DNA from: a virus
Virus record (IMG/VR): IMGVR_UViG_3300044637_000866
Span: 1-36,840 of that record
Strand: one strand, 5' to 3'
Length of the DNA stretch: 36,840 nucleotides
The notes beneath the pieces are model-generated. The model was not told where the DNA came from, did no database searches, and saw nothing but the letters and a program-made list of their open reading frames with translations. Positions 7,411 to 15,316 of this stretch are shown in pieces. Position 1 is the first letter of the stretch. Each line of letters starts with the position of its first letter. The translations under genes were made by a program, and so were the position numbers.

Positions 7411-8415
7411 ATGTTTTCAAGTAGACAATATTTAGGATCATTGGATAATATTCCAGATGCATGGATATATAAATACTACTTGGGATTAACGCATGATTTT
7501 ACAGGTAGATCAGTAAAAATTAAAAGTATATTTAATCCTAACGACAAAACACCATCCATGTTTATCTATGTTGATAAAGACACAAACAAGATTGTCTTTA
7601 AATGTCATTCAACAGGTATGTTTGGTGATGCTCACAAGCTAGTTCAGGATTTATACAATCTTACAAAAGAACAGGCCTGTGAGAAAATTGTTAAAGACTA
7701 TCAAGAATTCTGCAAGACTGGTGAATATCAGGATATAGAGATAATTGCATGTACAAAAAGATGGTCCATTACTGATTATAAAGTAAGAGGTTGGACTAAT
7801 CTTGATGCAAAGTTCTGGTTGCAGTTTAATATTGGTAGTAGTATGCTGAATAAATACGAGGTTATACCACTAGAATATTATGAAGTAAGTGAAGTTGATA
7901 CCACTACAGGTGAGATGTCAAACTCCTTTGTAAATAATGGTGATTATATGTATGGTTATTTTGCAAATAATGAATTGTACAAGGTGTATAATCCAAAAGC
8001 AAAGAAACTTAAATTCTATTTACAGAAAAGAGATTACATACAAGGTTATAATCAACTCAAAGGACATGACACACTTGTTATTGCTTCCTCATTGAAAGAT
8101 GTGATGGCAATAGATAGTTTAGGTCTTACAATAGACTGCATTGCCCCTAACAGTGAATCAACAAAGCTTACATCAAATGATATTCATGAGTTTCAAATGC
8201 GTTACCAACATATTGTAGTATGTATGGATAGTGACGAAGCAGGTATAAATTCCATGAAATTCTATGAAAAAGAATATGGATTACCTTTTATCTATTTACC
8301 AAGAGAAAAAGATATCAGTGATATCATAAAACATCATGGTAAAGAGGTTGCTCTTTATGATTTTTACCCTAAACTCCAAAGAGCAATAGAAAAATATGTC
8401 AAAAAAAATGAGTAA
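7411..8415 (+). CDS. DnaG-type DNA primase (TOPRIM)
   Basis: A 334-residue primase that would make RNA primers for the fork. The N-terminal part (KIKSIFNPNDKTPSMFIYV and KCHSTGMFGDAHKLV, about 36-80) follows the fold pattern of the DnaG zinc domain, but three of the four zinc ligands are missing. The TOPRIM core starts at LVIASSLKDVMAI (222-233), where the usual Glu-Gly is Ser-Ser. It continues to the metal motif CMDSDEAG (271-278, D273 and D275) and ends with KDISDII (about 299-305). The protein is much shorter than cellular DnaG and lacks the helicase-binding domain. It stands at the head of the second early operon. Confidence 0.87.
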   Translation: MFSSRQYLGSLDNIPDAWIYKYYLGLTHDFTGRSVKIKSIFNPNDKTPSMFIYVDKDTNKIVFKCHSTGMFGDAHKLVQDLYNLTKEQACEKIVKDYQEFCKTGEYQDIEIIACTKRWSITDYKVRGWTNLDAKFWLQFNIGSSMLNKYEVIPLEYYEVSEVDTTTGEMSNSFVNNGDYMYGYFANNELYKVYNPKAKKLKFYLQKRDYIQGYNQLKGHDTLVIASSLKDVMAIDSLGLTIDCIAPNSESTKLTSNDIHEFQMRYQHIVVCMDSDEAGINSMKFYEKEYGLPFIYLPREKDISDIIKHHGKEVALYDFYPKLQRAIEKYVKKNE

Positions 8416-8437
8416 GTTTGTACGTTAACATCAACTT

Positions 8438-8899
8438 ATGAGCAATTGGATTTATAAACCAAATGAAGGTTTAGGCATAGACGTTTTGTCTATTGATGAC
8501 CTTCCAAATCATGAAGAAGCTGTTGGGTTTGTATACAGAATTACCAACACAGTTACTGGAAGATTCTACATAGGTAGAAAAAATCTATACAGTGAGAGAA
8601 AGACAAAAATCTCTAATAGAGAAAAGACACAAACAAAGACTAGAAAGACCTTCAAGCGTGTCGTTAAGGAATCAAATTGGAAAACTTATTATGGATCATG
8701 TGCAGAGCTGACTGAAGAGATAGCACTCACTGATAAAAAGTTTTACAAAAGAGAAATCCTTGAAGTATGTTGTTCTAAAAAGTATCTTGGTTATTGCGAG
8801 TTGGCTCATCAAATTAAAAATGATGTGCTGACTGCTAATAGCTATAATGGTAACATATTAGGCAAGTACTTCCCATCAGATATGGAAAATTGTAATTAA
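8438..8899 (+). CDS. GIY-YIG endonuclease, SegE-like
   Basis: A 153-residue protein with a GIY-YIG-like module: FVYRITNTVTGRFYIGRKN (31-49) supplies the first strand, the YIG triplet and the catalytic Arg at about 47. A basic loop then leads to WKTYYGS (81-87), which is typical of T4 SegE-like proteins. A later KREILEV may supply the metal-binding Glu. No separate DNA-recognition domain such as NUMOD or zinc finger is seen. Seg proteins are free-standing homing endonucleases. Here the gene sits neatly between primase and exonuclease with 22- and 7-base gaps, so it could be domesticated for replication or be a homing guest. Confidence 0.78.
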   Translation: MSNWIYKPNEGLGIDVLSIDDLPNHEEAVGFVYRITNTVTGRFYIGRKNLYSERKTKISNREKTQTKTRKTFKRVVKESNWKTYYGSCAELTEEIALTDKKFYKREILEVCCSKKYLGYCELAHQIKNDVLTANSYNGNILGKYFPSDMENCN

Positions 8900-8906
8900 T
8901 AATATT

Positions 8907-9950
8907 ATGGGAAAATTTGTAGCACAAGTAACTCTTTCTGAGCGTATTCAGAAGGAGCAAGAATTTTTTGACAAAGACTTTTTAATGTCTTACTCTGGTT
9001 TGAATAAACTAGTATTTAGTCCATCATCTTTCTACAAGCACTATGTTCTTGGACAAAAAGAAGATGTTATAGACAAAAACATGATGGAAGGTTCATTGAT
9101 ACATTGCTTATTATTAAAGCCAGAAGACTTTGAAAATCAGTTTGTTATCAGTGTTCAAGATTTACCAAGTGATAATCCAAGAAGTGTATTACACACAATT
9201 TTCAATCATTATAAAGAATTGAAAAAAGAAGGTGACACTCGTGAAAACTTGGAAGAATTTGCAGAAGCAATACTTGATGTTCTTAAAGATGTCAATCTTT
9301 ATCAGTCTCTTAAAACAGATGGACAACGCGTAGAGAAAATGATTATTCCTAAACATGTTGCTTACTGGGATTATCTTAAAAAGGCAGAAGGAAGAACAGT
9401 AATTGATCAAGATGTCTATGATTTCTGTAAAGCTGTAGTAGAAAAGATTACATCTACAGTATCAGTAATGGATGTCATGGGTTATTTTTCAGACTCTTTT
9501 TCTCAATTGGAAAAGCATAATGAAATTGAATTGACAAAGTTAGATCCAGAAAGTCCTTTTGGATTGAGAGGTTTTATTGACAACTTGGTTATTGATAACA
9601 TCAATAAAGAAATACGTGTGAATGACTTGAAGAAAACAAGCAAGACAATTTCACAGTTCCCTGACAGCATTGAATACTATAACTATTGGATTCAAGCAGC
9701 AATGTATAAAAAACTTGTAGAGCATGTTTATACGTCTCAGCCAAAGTACTTTGGATACAAGATTACATTTAGATTTTTAGTGGTTGATCCATTCATGCAG
9801 ATTGCTCCAATCAGAATCTCTGACGAAACACTTTCCAAATGGGAAGAAGAAACTGACAAATTACTTGATGAGGCTAAGTATCACTTTGAAACAAAGAACT
9901 TTGAATTACCTTACAAGTTTATTGTTAACAATAATGAATTGGTTTTATGA
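8907..9950 (+). CDS. PD-(D/E)XK exonuclease, Exo VIII/RecB-like
   Basis: A 347-residue nuclease. The N-terminus carries SYSGLNKLVFSPSSFYKHY (29-46), typical of RecE/ExoVIII-type phage nucleases, then EGSLIHCLLL with His at about 66. The active site is read from GFIDNL (D225), RVNDLKKT (D240 and K242) and a YWIQAAMY motif (Q263 and Y267). These are the RecB-family D, DxK and QxxxY elements. It probably resects DNA ends to give 3' tails for annealing by the Sak4-like ATPase and SSB. The gene is followed by an ATGA overlap with the next gene. The substrate is inferred from the family. Confidence 0.88.
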   Translation: MGKFVAQVTLSERIQKEQEFFDKDFLMSYSGLNKLVFSPSSFYKHYVLGQKEDVIDKNMMEGSLIHCLLLKPEDFENQFVISVQDLPSDNPRSVLHTIFNHYKELKKEGDTRENLEEFAEAILDVLKDVNLYQSLKTDGQRVEKMIIPKHVAYWDYLKKAEGRTVIDQDVYDFCKAVVEKITSTVSVMDVMGYFSDSFSQLEKHNEIELTKLDPESPFGLRGFIDNLVIDNINKEIRVNDLKKTSKTISQFPDSIEYYNYWIQAAMYKKLVEHVYTSQPKYFGYKITFRFLVVDPFMQIAPIRISDETLSKWEEETDKLLDEAKYHFETKNFELPYKFIVNNNELVL

Positions 9951-10474
9951 TAAAAGAAATGTATAAAAAATACTTTCAGAAATCTTATACCTTTTTGTAT
10001 CCTTTGCTTGGATTTAAGCGAACTAGAGACCCAAGGCCAGTGCAAGTTTATGTGCATTGGCCAGAGGAGTTCCCTGATAATGAACGCAAATTAGTTTGTG
10101 TTTATCAAAAAGAGGATACAGATCAGTGGTTGAATTTTGAGAAAAACAAATTGACAACACATGCAATGTTGGATTATGTTGTACCATTATGTGATGGTAA
10201 AATAGCATACATCTTTGACATGAATCCTGTAGGAAATGACTATGACTTGTTTATTGAAGGCAAGTACTCAAAGTTTTCACAGAATGCCAAAAGGCACTTA
10301 TCTGACTATTATGGTATTCATACACCAGAATGGGTTTATATTGAATCATTTATATTTCCAAAAAAGTATTTTAAGCATTATGCTGAGATATTATCTGTGG
10401 ATGTAAAGATGCTTCAGGAAGTTGGAGAACTTTGTGACAAGTATGATAAGCAAAAAGAAACGTTTAAATTGTAA
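9947..10474 (+). CDS. Hypothetical protein of the exonuclease-polymerase operon
   Basis: A 175-residue soluble protein, rich in Tyr, Phe and Lys (FPKKYFKHYAEIL near the C-terminus), with an acidic central part (CDGKIAYIFDMNPVGNDYDL). I see no nucleotide-binding or nuclease motif. It overlaps the exonuclease stop by ATGA and precedes the next small gene by 19 bases, so it is co-expressed with end resection and the DNA polymerase. A processivity or accessory role is conceivable, but nothing in the sequence demonstrates it. Confidence 0.75.
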   Translation: MIKEMYKKYFQKSYTFLYPLLGFKRTRDPRPVQVYVHWPEEFPDNERKLVCVYQKEDTDQWLNFEKNKLTTHAMLDYVVPLCDGKIAYIFDMNPVGNDYDLFIEGKYSKFSQNAKRHLSDYYGIHTPEWVYIESFIFPKKYFKHYAEILSVDVKMLQEVGELCDKYDKQKETFKL

Positions 10475-10493
10475 CCTTTTAATTTTTAAGTAT

Positions 10494-10916
10494 ATGAAAA
10501 ACATGATGATTTATGCAACAAAATGGAATGATAAAGATTCATTCAGAATGATGCCTGTAACTCCTGATTGTCCTTATAATGAGGCAATATTTGATCCAGA
10601 ACAAAAAGTTCTTGCAGTTATTTCAAAAGACAAAAAAGACAAGCCAATGATGATGCCTCGCTTAAATGATCGTGGTGACATTATACCTGCAAAAAGAGCA
10701 AATGGTGAGCAAGGTTGGCAAGAACAAAGAGTTATCATACCTGCATACTATGAGTATTATTTAGAAGATCCAAATGATATTATAGTATTTGCATCTACAT
10801 TTGGTCATAACAGTGAATGTAAAATATTTGTTGACACTATTAAGTCAGCATTTGACATCGCATTAGCATCATCAGCAGATTTAAAAGCAAGTGTAAGTTC
10901 AAAAAAAAGTAAGTAA
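10494..10916 (+). CDS. Hypothetical protein just upstream of DNA polymerase
   Basis: 140 residues from ATG 10494. An upstream in-frame start at 10422 would lie inside the previous gene and add a segment unlike the rest, so it is rejected. The protein begins MKNMMIYATKWNDKDSFRMM, has a short Lys/Met-rich middle (KKDKPMMMPRLNDRGDIIPA), and ends in an Ala/Ser/Lys tail. No family is recognised. Its stop TAA shares an A with the polymerase ATG (TAATG), so the two genes are tightly coupled in translation. Confidence 0.75.
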   Translation: MKNMMIYATKWNDKDSFRMMPVTPDCPYNEAIFDPEQKVLAVISKDKKDKPMMMPRLNDRGDIIPAKRANGEQGWQEQRVIIPAYYEYYLEDPNDIIVFASTFGHNSECKIFVDTIKSAFDIALASSADLKASVSSKKSK

Positions 10917-12898
10917 TGAGAAGTCGCGAATTCTGGGTAATGGACTATGAGACCATTGTCAATTGTTTCGTTGCTGTATTTGAAGCGTATGACAGAAAAA
11001 CTAGAAAAGTTTTTGTCATAAGTAAGTATCAAAATGATGCTGTTGATTTTGTCAAGTTTCTTATTGAATCAAAGAAAGCCAAGGATTGGCATTTTGGTTA
11101 CAATAATATTGCGTTTGATGCCCAGATTACTGAGTTTGTTTTGGCAAACACTGAAGAGTTTCTTGACCCTTCAGCAGATGCAGAAGCATTAGCATACAGA
11201 TTGTATGAGTATGCTCAGTATGTAATTGGTAAGTCAGACAGAAATGAGTTTCTTGATTATCCAGAATTCAAACTTTCTATAAGATGTGTTGATATATTCA
11301 AACTTAATCACTGGGATAGTAACGCTAAACGTACATCCTTGAAGTGGACACAGTTTGGGATGGATTGGGAAAATGTTGAAGAAATGCCTCACCCTCATTA
11401 TGAGAGGATAATAGACAAAGATACATTAATTATGGTTGTAAAATACTGTATCAATGACGTAAGATCTACCAAGGCGATATTCACTATGACAGATTCCAAA
11501 GGAACAAAAGTTATGGTTTCGCAGATTAATTTGCGTGCTAAACTAAGTGAAACTTACAATGTCAATTTGCTTTCAGCAAGTGAACCTAAAATTTCTAAGG
11601 AAATCTTTCTTCACTTTCTTTCTGAGAAATTAGGTAGGAGTAAGAAGGAGATTAAAGAGATGAGAACTTATCGTAAGAATGTTGTTATACGCGACATTAT
11701 CCTACCTTGTGTAAAGTTTGAAACTCCTGAGTTTAATGGTGTACATAATTGGTTTAAGAATCTAGTTGTAGATACAGCTATTCTTGATACAGATGATGAC
11801 ATCAAAAAGAAAGGTCCAAAGTATAGCATGATGCATAAAAGTGTTCCTACTGATTATGCATTAGGTGGTATTCATGGTTGTATTGCACCTGGTGTGTATG
11901 AACCAAAACCTGGAAGAAAAATACTCAGTGTTGACGTAACAAGTTTTTATCCAAATCTTGCTATTAAAAACAAGTGGTCTCCTGCTCAAATACCACAAGA
12001 TGACTTCTGTGAGTTATATGAATGGTTCTTTGAAGAAAGAAAGAAGTATCCTAAGTCTAATCCTTTGAACTATCTTTTCAAGATTGTTTTGAATTCTACT
12101 TATGGTTTGAGTAAGAGTAAGTATTCATTTCTGTATGATCCTGAACTAACATTCAGAATTACTGTAAATGGCCAATTACTTTTATCTATGTTGTATGAGA
12201 TGATTACAACAAGAATTCCAAACTGTCAACCTCTTATGCAAAACACAGATGGTTTAGAATTTGAGATAGACGATAAGGATGAAGAACTATTCTTTAGCAT
12301 CTGCAAAGAGTGGGAAGATTTGACACAACTACAGCTTGAGCCTGTAGAGTACAAAAAGATGATCATTGGTGATGTGAACAATTACATTGCTATCTACGAC
12401 AATGGTAAAACAAAATGTAAAGGTAGATTTGAGTTTGAAGAATTACCTCTTCACAAGAATAAATCTAATCTTATTATACCAAAAGCATGGTATGAGTACT
12501 TTGTAAATGGTACTGATCCAAAAGATTATCTCATGACAAATAGAAATATATTTGACTATTGCACTGGTTCCAAAATCAAAGGTAATTGGTTCTTTGTAGA
12601 GCGAGGTGTAAAAGAAGGTGTCTTCTATGAAAACAAATTGCAAAAATTAGTAAGGTATTTTGTATCTAAAAAAGGCACAAAAATAATTAAATGCAATCCT
12701 GATGGTAGACAAATACAGCTTGAGAGTGGTCCAATTTTACAGACCATATTCAACAAAGCAGTTATAAAACCATGGGAAGAATATGACATTGATGAGAAGT
12801 ATTATCTTGATAAAATCTATGATGAGATTAAAAAGATAGAAAGCACATCTGAAGTCATTCCACAAAATATGTATCAACAGTTAAAATTAGAATTATGA
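10916..12898 (+). CDS. Family B DNA polymerase with 3'-5' exonuclease domain
   Basis: A 660-residue replicative polymerase. The exonuclease motifs are DYE (residues 10-12), GYNNIAFDAQI (Exo II) and YCINDVRSTKAIF (Exo III). Polymerase motif A is DVTSFYPNLAI (D340). Motif B is KIVLNSTYG (K389, N393, Y396, G397). Motif C is QNTDGLEFEI, where the usual DTDS is NTDG: D445 keeps the essential second Asp and N443 replaces the first. Only about 49 residues separate motif A from motif B, much shorter than in phi29 or T4-like enzymes. The class matches crAss-like phages that use PolB instead of PolA. It starts by TAATG and ends by ATGA overlap with its neighbours. Confidence 0.9.
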   Translation: MRSREFWVMDYETIVNCFVAVFEAYDRKTRKVFVISKYQNDAVDFVKFLIESKKAKDWHFGYNNIAFDAQITEFVLANTEEFLDPSADAEALAYRLYEYAQYVIGKSDRNEFLDYPEFKLSIRCVDIFKLNHWDSNAKRTSLKWTQFGMDWENVEEMPHPHYERIIDKDTLIMVVKYCINDVRSTKAIFTMTDSKGTKVMVSQINLRAKLSETYNVNLLSASEPKISKEIFLHFLSEKLGRSKKEIKEMRTYRKNVVIRDIILPCVKFETPEFNGVHNWFKNLVVDTAILDTDDDIKKKGPKYSMMHKSVPTDYALGGIHGCIAPGVYEPKPGRKILSVDVTSFYPNLAIKNKWSPAQIPQDDFCELYEWFFEERKKYPKSNPLNYLFKIVLNSTYGLSKSKYSFLYDPELTFRITVNGQLLLSMLYEMITTRIPNCQPLMQNTDGLEFEIDDKDEELFFSICKEWEDLTQLQLEPVEYKKMIIGDVNNYIAIYDNGKTKCKGRFEFEELPLHKNKSNLIIPKAWYEYFVNGTDPKDYLMTNRNIFDYCTGSKIKGNWFFVERGVKEGVFYENKLQKLVRYFVSKKGTKIIKCNPDGRQIQLESGPILQTIFNKAVIKPWEEYDIDEKYYLDKIYDEIKKIESTSEVIPQNMYQQLKLEL

Positions 12899-13728
12899 AA
12901 AGAACAGTAAGTGGCATGGATGCCTATGCAAAAATTCTGTCTACTGCATTGCCAGAGAAAACAGAAACTTACACCCCAATCTCACATTCAAGTGTGATAA
13001 ACCGTGTGAGAAGTGAAATATTCAAAGCAGGTTTTGTGATAAATGGTGAGGACTATCGTTGTACCAATGATGGGCAAATTGCTCTTGGTACTTTAAGAAT
13101 GAATTACAAAGCAGATCCAGACATTGAGTTATCTGCAAACTTTACCAACTCATACAACAAACAACTTGCCTTCAGATTTAATCTTGGAGGCTTGGTGAAA
13201 GTATGTATGAATGGTATGATGCTAAACAATAGCAAATTTGGTAAGTTTAAGCGCGTCCATAAAGGTGCTGCTGATTTATTAGCTGAAGGTATCATTAGTG
13301 ATTATATCAATAATGCTAGTGAGTACTGGGAATCATTAGTGGAACACAAAGATTCTATGAAAGGAATCTTGTTATCTACCACAGCTCAACATGATATTCT
13401 TGGTGAATTATTTTTCAAGAAAGAAGTTCTCAATACTATGCAGTTAAATAGCATAAAAAAAGAACTTGTTAAACCATCTTTTGACTACAAAGTTGATTCT
13501 GATTCTGCGTGGGCATTGTATAATCATATAACTTTAGCATTGAAAGATTCACATCCATCTGACTGGATGGAAGATCAAGTAAAAGTACATGAAGTGTTTT
13601 CCAATATGCTTGACTTAGATCTAGAAGAAGAAACAATTGATGACATTATTGATGAATTAACTGAAGAAAATCCAACACTATCTGTTGATGATGTGCTGGA
13701 AGAAATTGAAAATGAAAAAGTATTATGA
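12895..13728 (+). CDS. DUF932-like phage protein
   Basis: A 277-residue protein of the phage/plasmid DUF932 type. Signs of the family are SANFTNSYNKQLAFRFNLGG followed by VKVCMNGMM (about 100-128), and a later YNHITLALKDSHPSDWM (about 209-225). The N-terminal AYAKILSTALPEKTETYTPI with SHSSVINRV also fits. The tail is a strongly acidic Asp/Glu/Ile run. The family's biochemical role is not known to me. Members are often found near replication and recombination genes, as here. It overlaps the polymerase gene by ATGA and the next small gene by ATGA. Confidence 0.75.
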   Translation: MKRTVSGMDAYAKILSTALPEKTETYTPISHSSVINRVRSEIFKAGFVINGEDYRCTNDGQIALGTLRMNYKADPDIELSANFTNSYNKQLAFRFNLGGLVKVCMNGMMLNNSKFGKFKRVHKGAADLLAEGIISDYINNASEYWESLVEHKDSMKGILLSTTAQHDILGELFFKKEVLNTMQLNSIKKELVKPSFDYKVDSDSAWALYNHITLALKDSHPSDWMEDQVKVHEVFSNMLDLDLEEETIDDIIDELTEENPTLSVDDVLEEIENEKVL

Positions 13729-13916
13729 CAAATATTGCATTTCTCAATGACATAATAAGAGATACATATTATGTAGTCATGAGGAGAAAGAAAAACTCCA
13801 ATCATGACAAGCTAGAGATTCTCAGAAGATTCTTAAAAGTAAAATACAATATTACTATTGGAATGGAATCTTTAAAAAGAAGAGATAAAGAGTACAAAGA
13901 GCAAAGTAAAGGTTGA
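13725..13916 (+). CDS. Small basic hypothetical protein, end of early block
   Basis: A 63-residue basic helical protein (RRKKNSNHDKLEILRRFLK, then KRRDKEYKEQSKG). The ATGA overlap with the DUF932-like gene supports a real, coupled gene. No family is recognised, but the charge and size would suit a nucleic-acid-binding accessory. It is the last + strand gene before the convergent hairpin at 13926-13970. Confidence 0.6.
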   Translation: MTNIAFLNDIIRDTYYVVMRRKKNSNHDKLEILRRFLKVKYNITIGMESLKRRDKEYKEQSKG

Positions 13917-13925
13917 AAATGAAAG

Positions 13926-13970
13926 TCTGTAGAAACGAAAATCCCCCATCACTGGGGGACTTTCTACAGA
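13926..13970. terminator. Two-tier hairpin between convergent transcripts
   Basis: The outer arms TCTGTAGAAA (13926-13935) and TTTCTACAGA (13961-13970) are perfect inverted repeats of 10 bp. The inner arms TCCCCCA (13942-13948) and TGGGGGA (13953-13959) form a 7-bp GC-rich stem with a TCAC loop. The two stems are separated by an asymmetric CGAAAA/C bulge. It stands between the last early gene (+) and the lysis cassette (-), so it probably ends transcription from both sides. Neither side has a clean T-run; on the - strand the inner stem is followed by TTTT. Confidence 0.7.
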
Positions 13971-14008
13971 AGAAGAAAAACCACTAAACATTTGCATAGT
14001 AGCATCTT

Positions 14009-14155
14009 TTATCGCCCTTGGCCTTTATAGCTTTTGCGATAGTTTCTTGAGTTCTTAGATTTAGATGTTTTTGTTTTTGCATGAACACCTGGTCTAGAAA
14101 CTTTAGGCTTCTTCAAAAAAGTGATAGCGCTACTAGTTTTAAGCTTCGCTGCCAT
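14009..14155 (-). CDS. 48-aa basic conserved phage protein
   Basis: Read directly on the - strand: ATG at 14155-14153, stop TAA at 14011-14009. The 48-residue product starts MAAKLKTSSAITFLKKPKVS and ends KNSRNYRKSYKGQGR, with a central SRPGVHAKTKTSKSK. It is extremely basic and has one hydrophobic patch. I recall RPGVHAKTK...Y+GQG small proteins in other Bacteroidota phages, but cannot check this. The start overlaps the end of the holin gene by 17 bases in another frame. The strong residue pattern and the position at the end of the lysis operon make a real gene likely. Function unknown; nucleic-acid binding or capsid association is possible. Confidence 0.75.
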   Translation of the reverse strand: MAAKLKTSSAITFLKKPKVSRPGVHAKTKTSKSKNSRNYRKSYKGQGR

Positions 14156-14324
14156 CTTTCTTAGGGTTTTTGTCAAGCACTGACCAGATTAAACCAGCAA
14201 GTGTAACAGTTGAACCAACGATTTCAGTTAACGTAGACTCATCTACATAACCACGCACTACAAGAAAACCTCCAACGAAAGTTAAAATGTGTCTTGCGAT
14301 TCCTAGGATTTGTTCTTTGTTCAT
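14139..14324 (-). CDS. Holin, Pam3-gp28-like
   Basis: A 61-residue membrane protein. Two hydrophobic segments (HILTFVGGFLVVRGY and the stretch around VGSTVTLAGLIWSVL) are joined by a short polar turn (VDESTLTE), and the protein ends in a charged tail (DKNPKKDG). This two-helix layout, beginning MNKEQILGIARHILTF, matches the Pam3-gp28 type of putative holin. It would form the inner-membrane holes that release or trigger the endolysin. It is 3' of the amidase gene with a 2-base gap, and upstream of and overlapping the 48-aa gene. Confidence 0.82.
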   Translation of the reverse strand: MNKEQILGIARHILTFVGGFLVVRGYVDESTLTEIVGSTVTLAGLIWSVLDKNPKKDGSEA

Positions 14325-14326
14325 AT

Positions 14327-15013
14327 TTATTTATTTAGGGATTTTAACATTTCAATCATTTTTGGCTGTGGTGAAATATCACTCTTGTCTTTTCTATAAG
14401 AATTATGAGTGTATACTCCTGGCACAGCTTTAAGTGCATTTGCAGATACGCTCCACATATCACTTTCATTATATGTAAGAGGAATGCCATGTACTTTATT
14501 CCAGTATATCAATAACTGACGTACAGATTCAATCTGTGCATCTGTATATGCATGATAGTATATATGTCCTTTATACGGTTTTGACAATGTGCATACTTGA
14601 TCATTTGGTACTACTCTATTAACATAGTTATAGAATTTACCATCATTCTTTAAAGTTAATGGTCCCCAGTTGCATATTTCAATACCAATTGCAAGTGGAT
14701 CTAATGAACGATAAGGAACAGCCATTGCTCTAAATACATCTGGTTTAATTCCTAAGTGGTATGCCCAAAACTTAGATGAAAATGCTTGGCAAATTTCACC
14801 ATCAAATGTATCTTTTGACAAACCTTTTCCAGAAATTGTAACGCAAGTAGCAATGCGTCCTCTGTCATCAGCATCCCACATTTTAATTGTACCTGGTCCT
14901 GATGAGTTTCCAGCAGTATGGTGAAGTACAATTTGTAATTTTTTAGTTTCCTCTTTGACAAACTGTTTCTCAGAAAGAGGTACTTGTTTGATTTTTGATA
15001 AGTCTAGACTCAT
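14327..15013 (-). CDS. N-acetylmuramoyl-L-alanine amidase (endolysin)
   Basis: A 228-residue Amidase_2 zinc enzyme that cuts the bond between N-acetylmuramic acid and the stem peptide's L-Ala. Visible residues: VLHHTAG (H31/H32, first zinc His), FWAYHLG (H86), GIEICN (catalytic Glu at 112), THNSYR (H203, second zinc His) and KSDISP (D212 as third ligand, with Lys at 210). The length is that of a single-domain endolysin with no added cell-wall-binding module and no signal peptide, so release must depend on the holin. The neighbouring holin and spanin candidates confirm the lysis role. Confidence 0.93.
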   Translation of the reverse strand: MSLDLSKIKQVPLSEKQFVKEETKKLQIVLHHTAGNSSGPGTIKMWDADDRGRIATCVTISGKGLSKDTFDGEICQAFSSKFWAYHLGIKPDVFRAMAVPYRSLDPLAIGIEICNWGPLTLKNDGKFYNYVNRVVPNDQVCTLSKPYKGHIYYHAYTDAQIESVRQLLIYWNKVHGIPLTYNESDMWSVSANALKAVPGVYTHNSYRKDKSDISPQPKMIEMLKSLNK

Positions 15014-15016
15014 AAA

Positions 15017-15316
15017 TTATCTGTTTAATATTAGTTGTTTTACAGCATCTGATAGTTCACTAACATTTTTTGCTAGGTTTTTAATCTCAAGTTGTGTCAA
15101 TTCTTGAATGGCCTGATACTTTAACTGATTTTCCTGTTGTACTAACTCAATCTTTCCTTTGAGTCTTCCTAATTCTTCATTTCGCTTGGCATCGCTATCC
15201 ATTAGAAATTCAATATCTTTTCTTGCATCTAGATATGCAGTTCTTAAAAAGAATCCAAAGATGGCCATGATTGAACCAGCAATGAATAGTACTATGGTTA
15301 AAGTTGAGGTTTCCAT
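15017..15316 (-). CDS. Membrane-anchored coiled-coil protein (possible i-spanin)
   Basis: A 99-residue protein with an N-terminal transmembrane helix (TLTIVLFIAGSIMAIFGFFL, about 5-24). It is followed by a long charged helix with heptad character (ELGRLKGKIELVQQENQLKY to the end). That is the architecture of an inner-membrane spanin subunit or of a holin/antiholin-like accessory. It lies between the amidase and the lipoprotein gene and overlaps the latter by 19 bases. Without an experiment I cannot say whether it acts in outer-membrane disruption or regulates the holin. Confidence 0.7.
   Translation of the reverse strand: METSTLTIVLFIAGSIMAIFGFFLRTAYLDARKDIEFLMDSDAKRNEELGRLKGKIELVQQENQLKYQAIQELTQLEIKNLAKNVSELSDAVKQLILNR

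Noticed and set aside
10422-10493. Upstream extension of the 140-aa gene to 10422
   Set aside because: This part overlaps the end of the preceding gene, and ATG 10494 has an A/T-rich leader.
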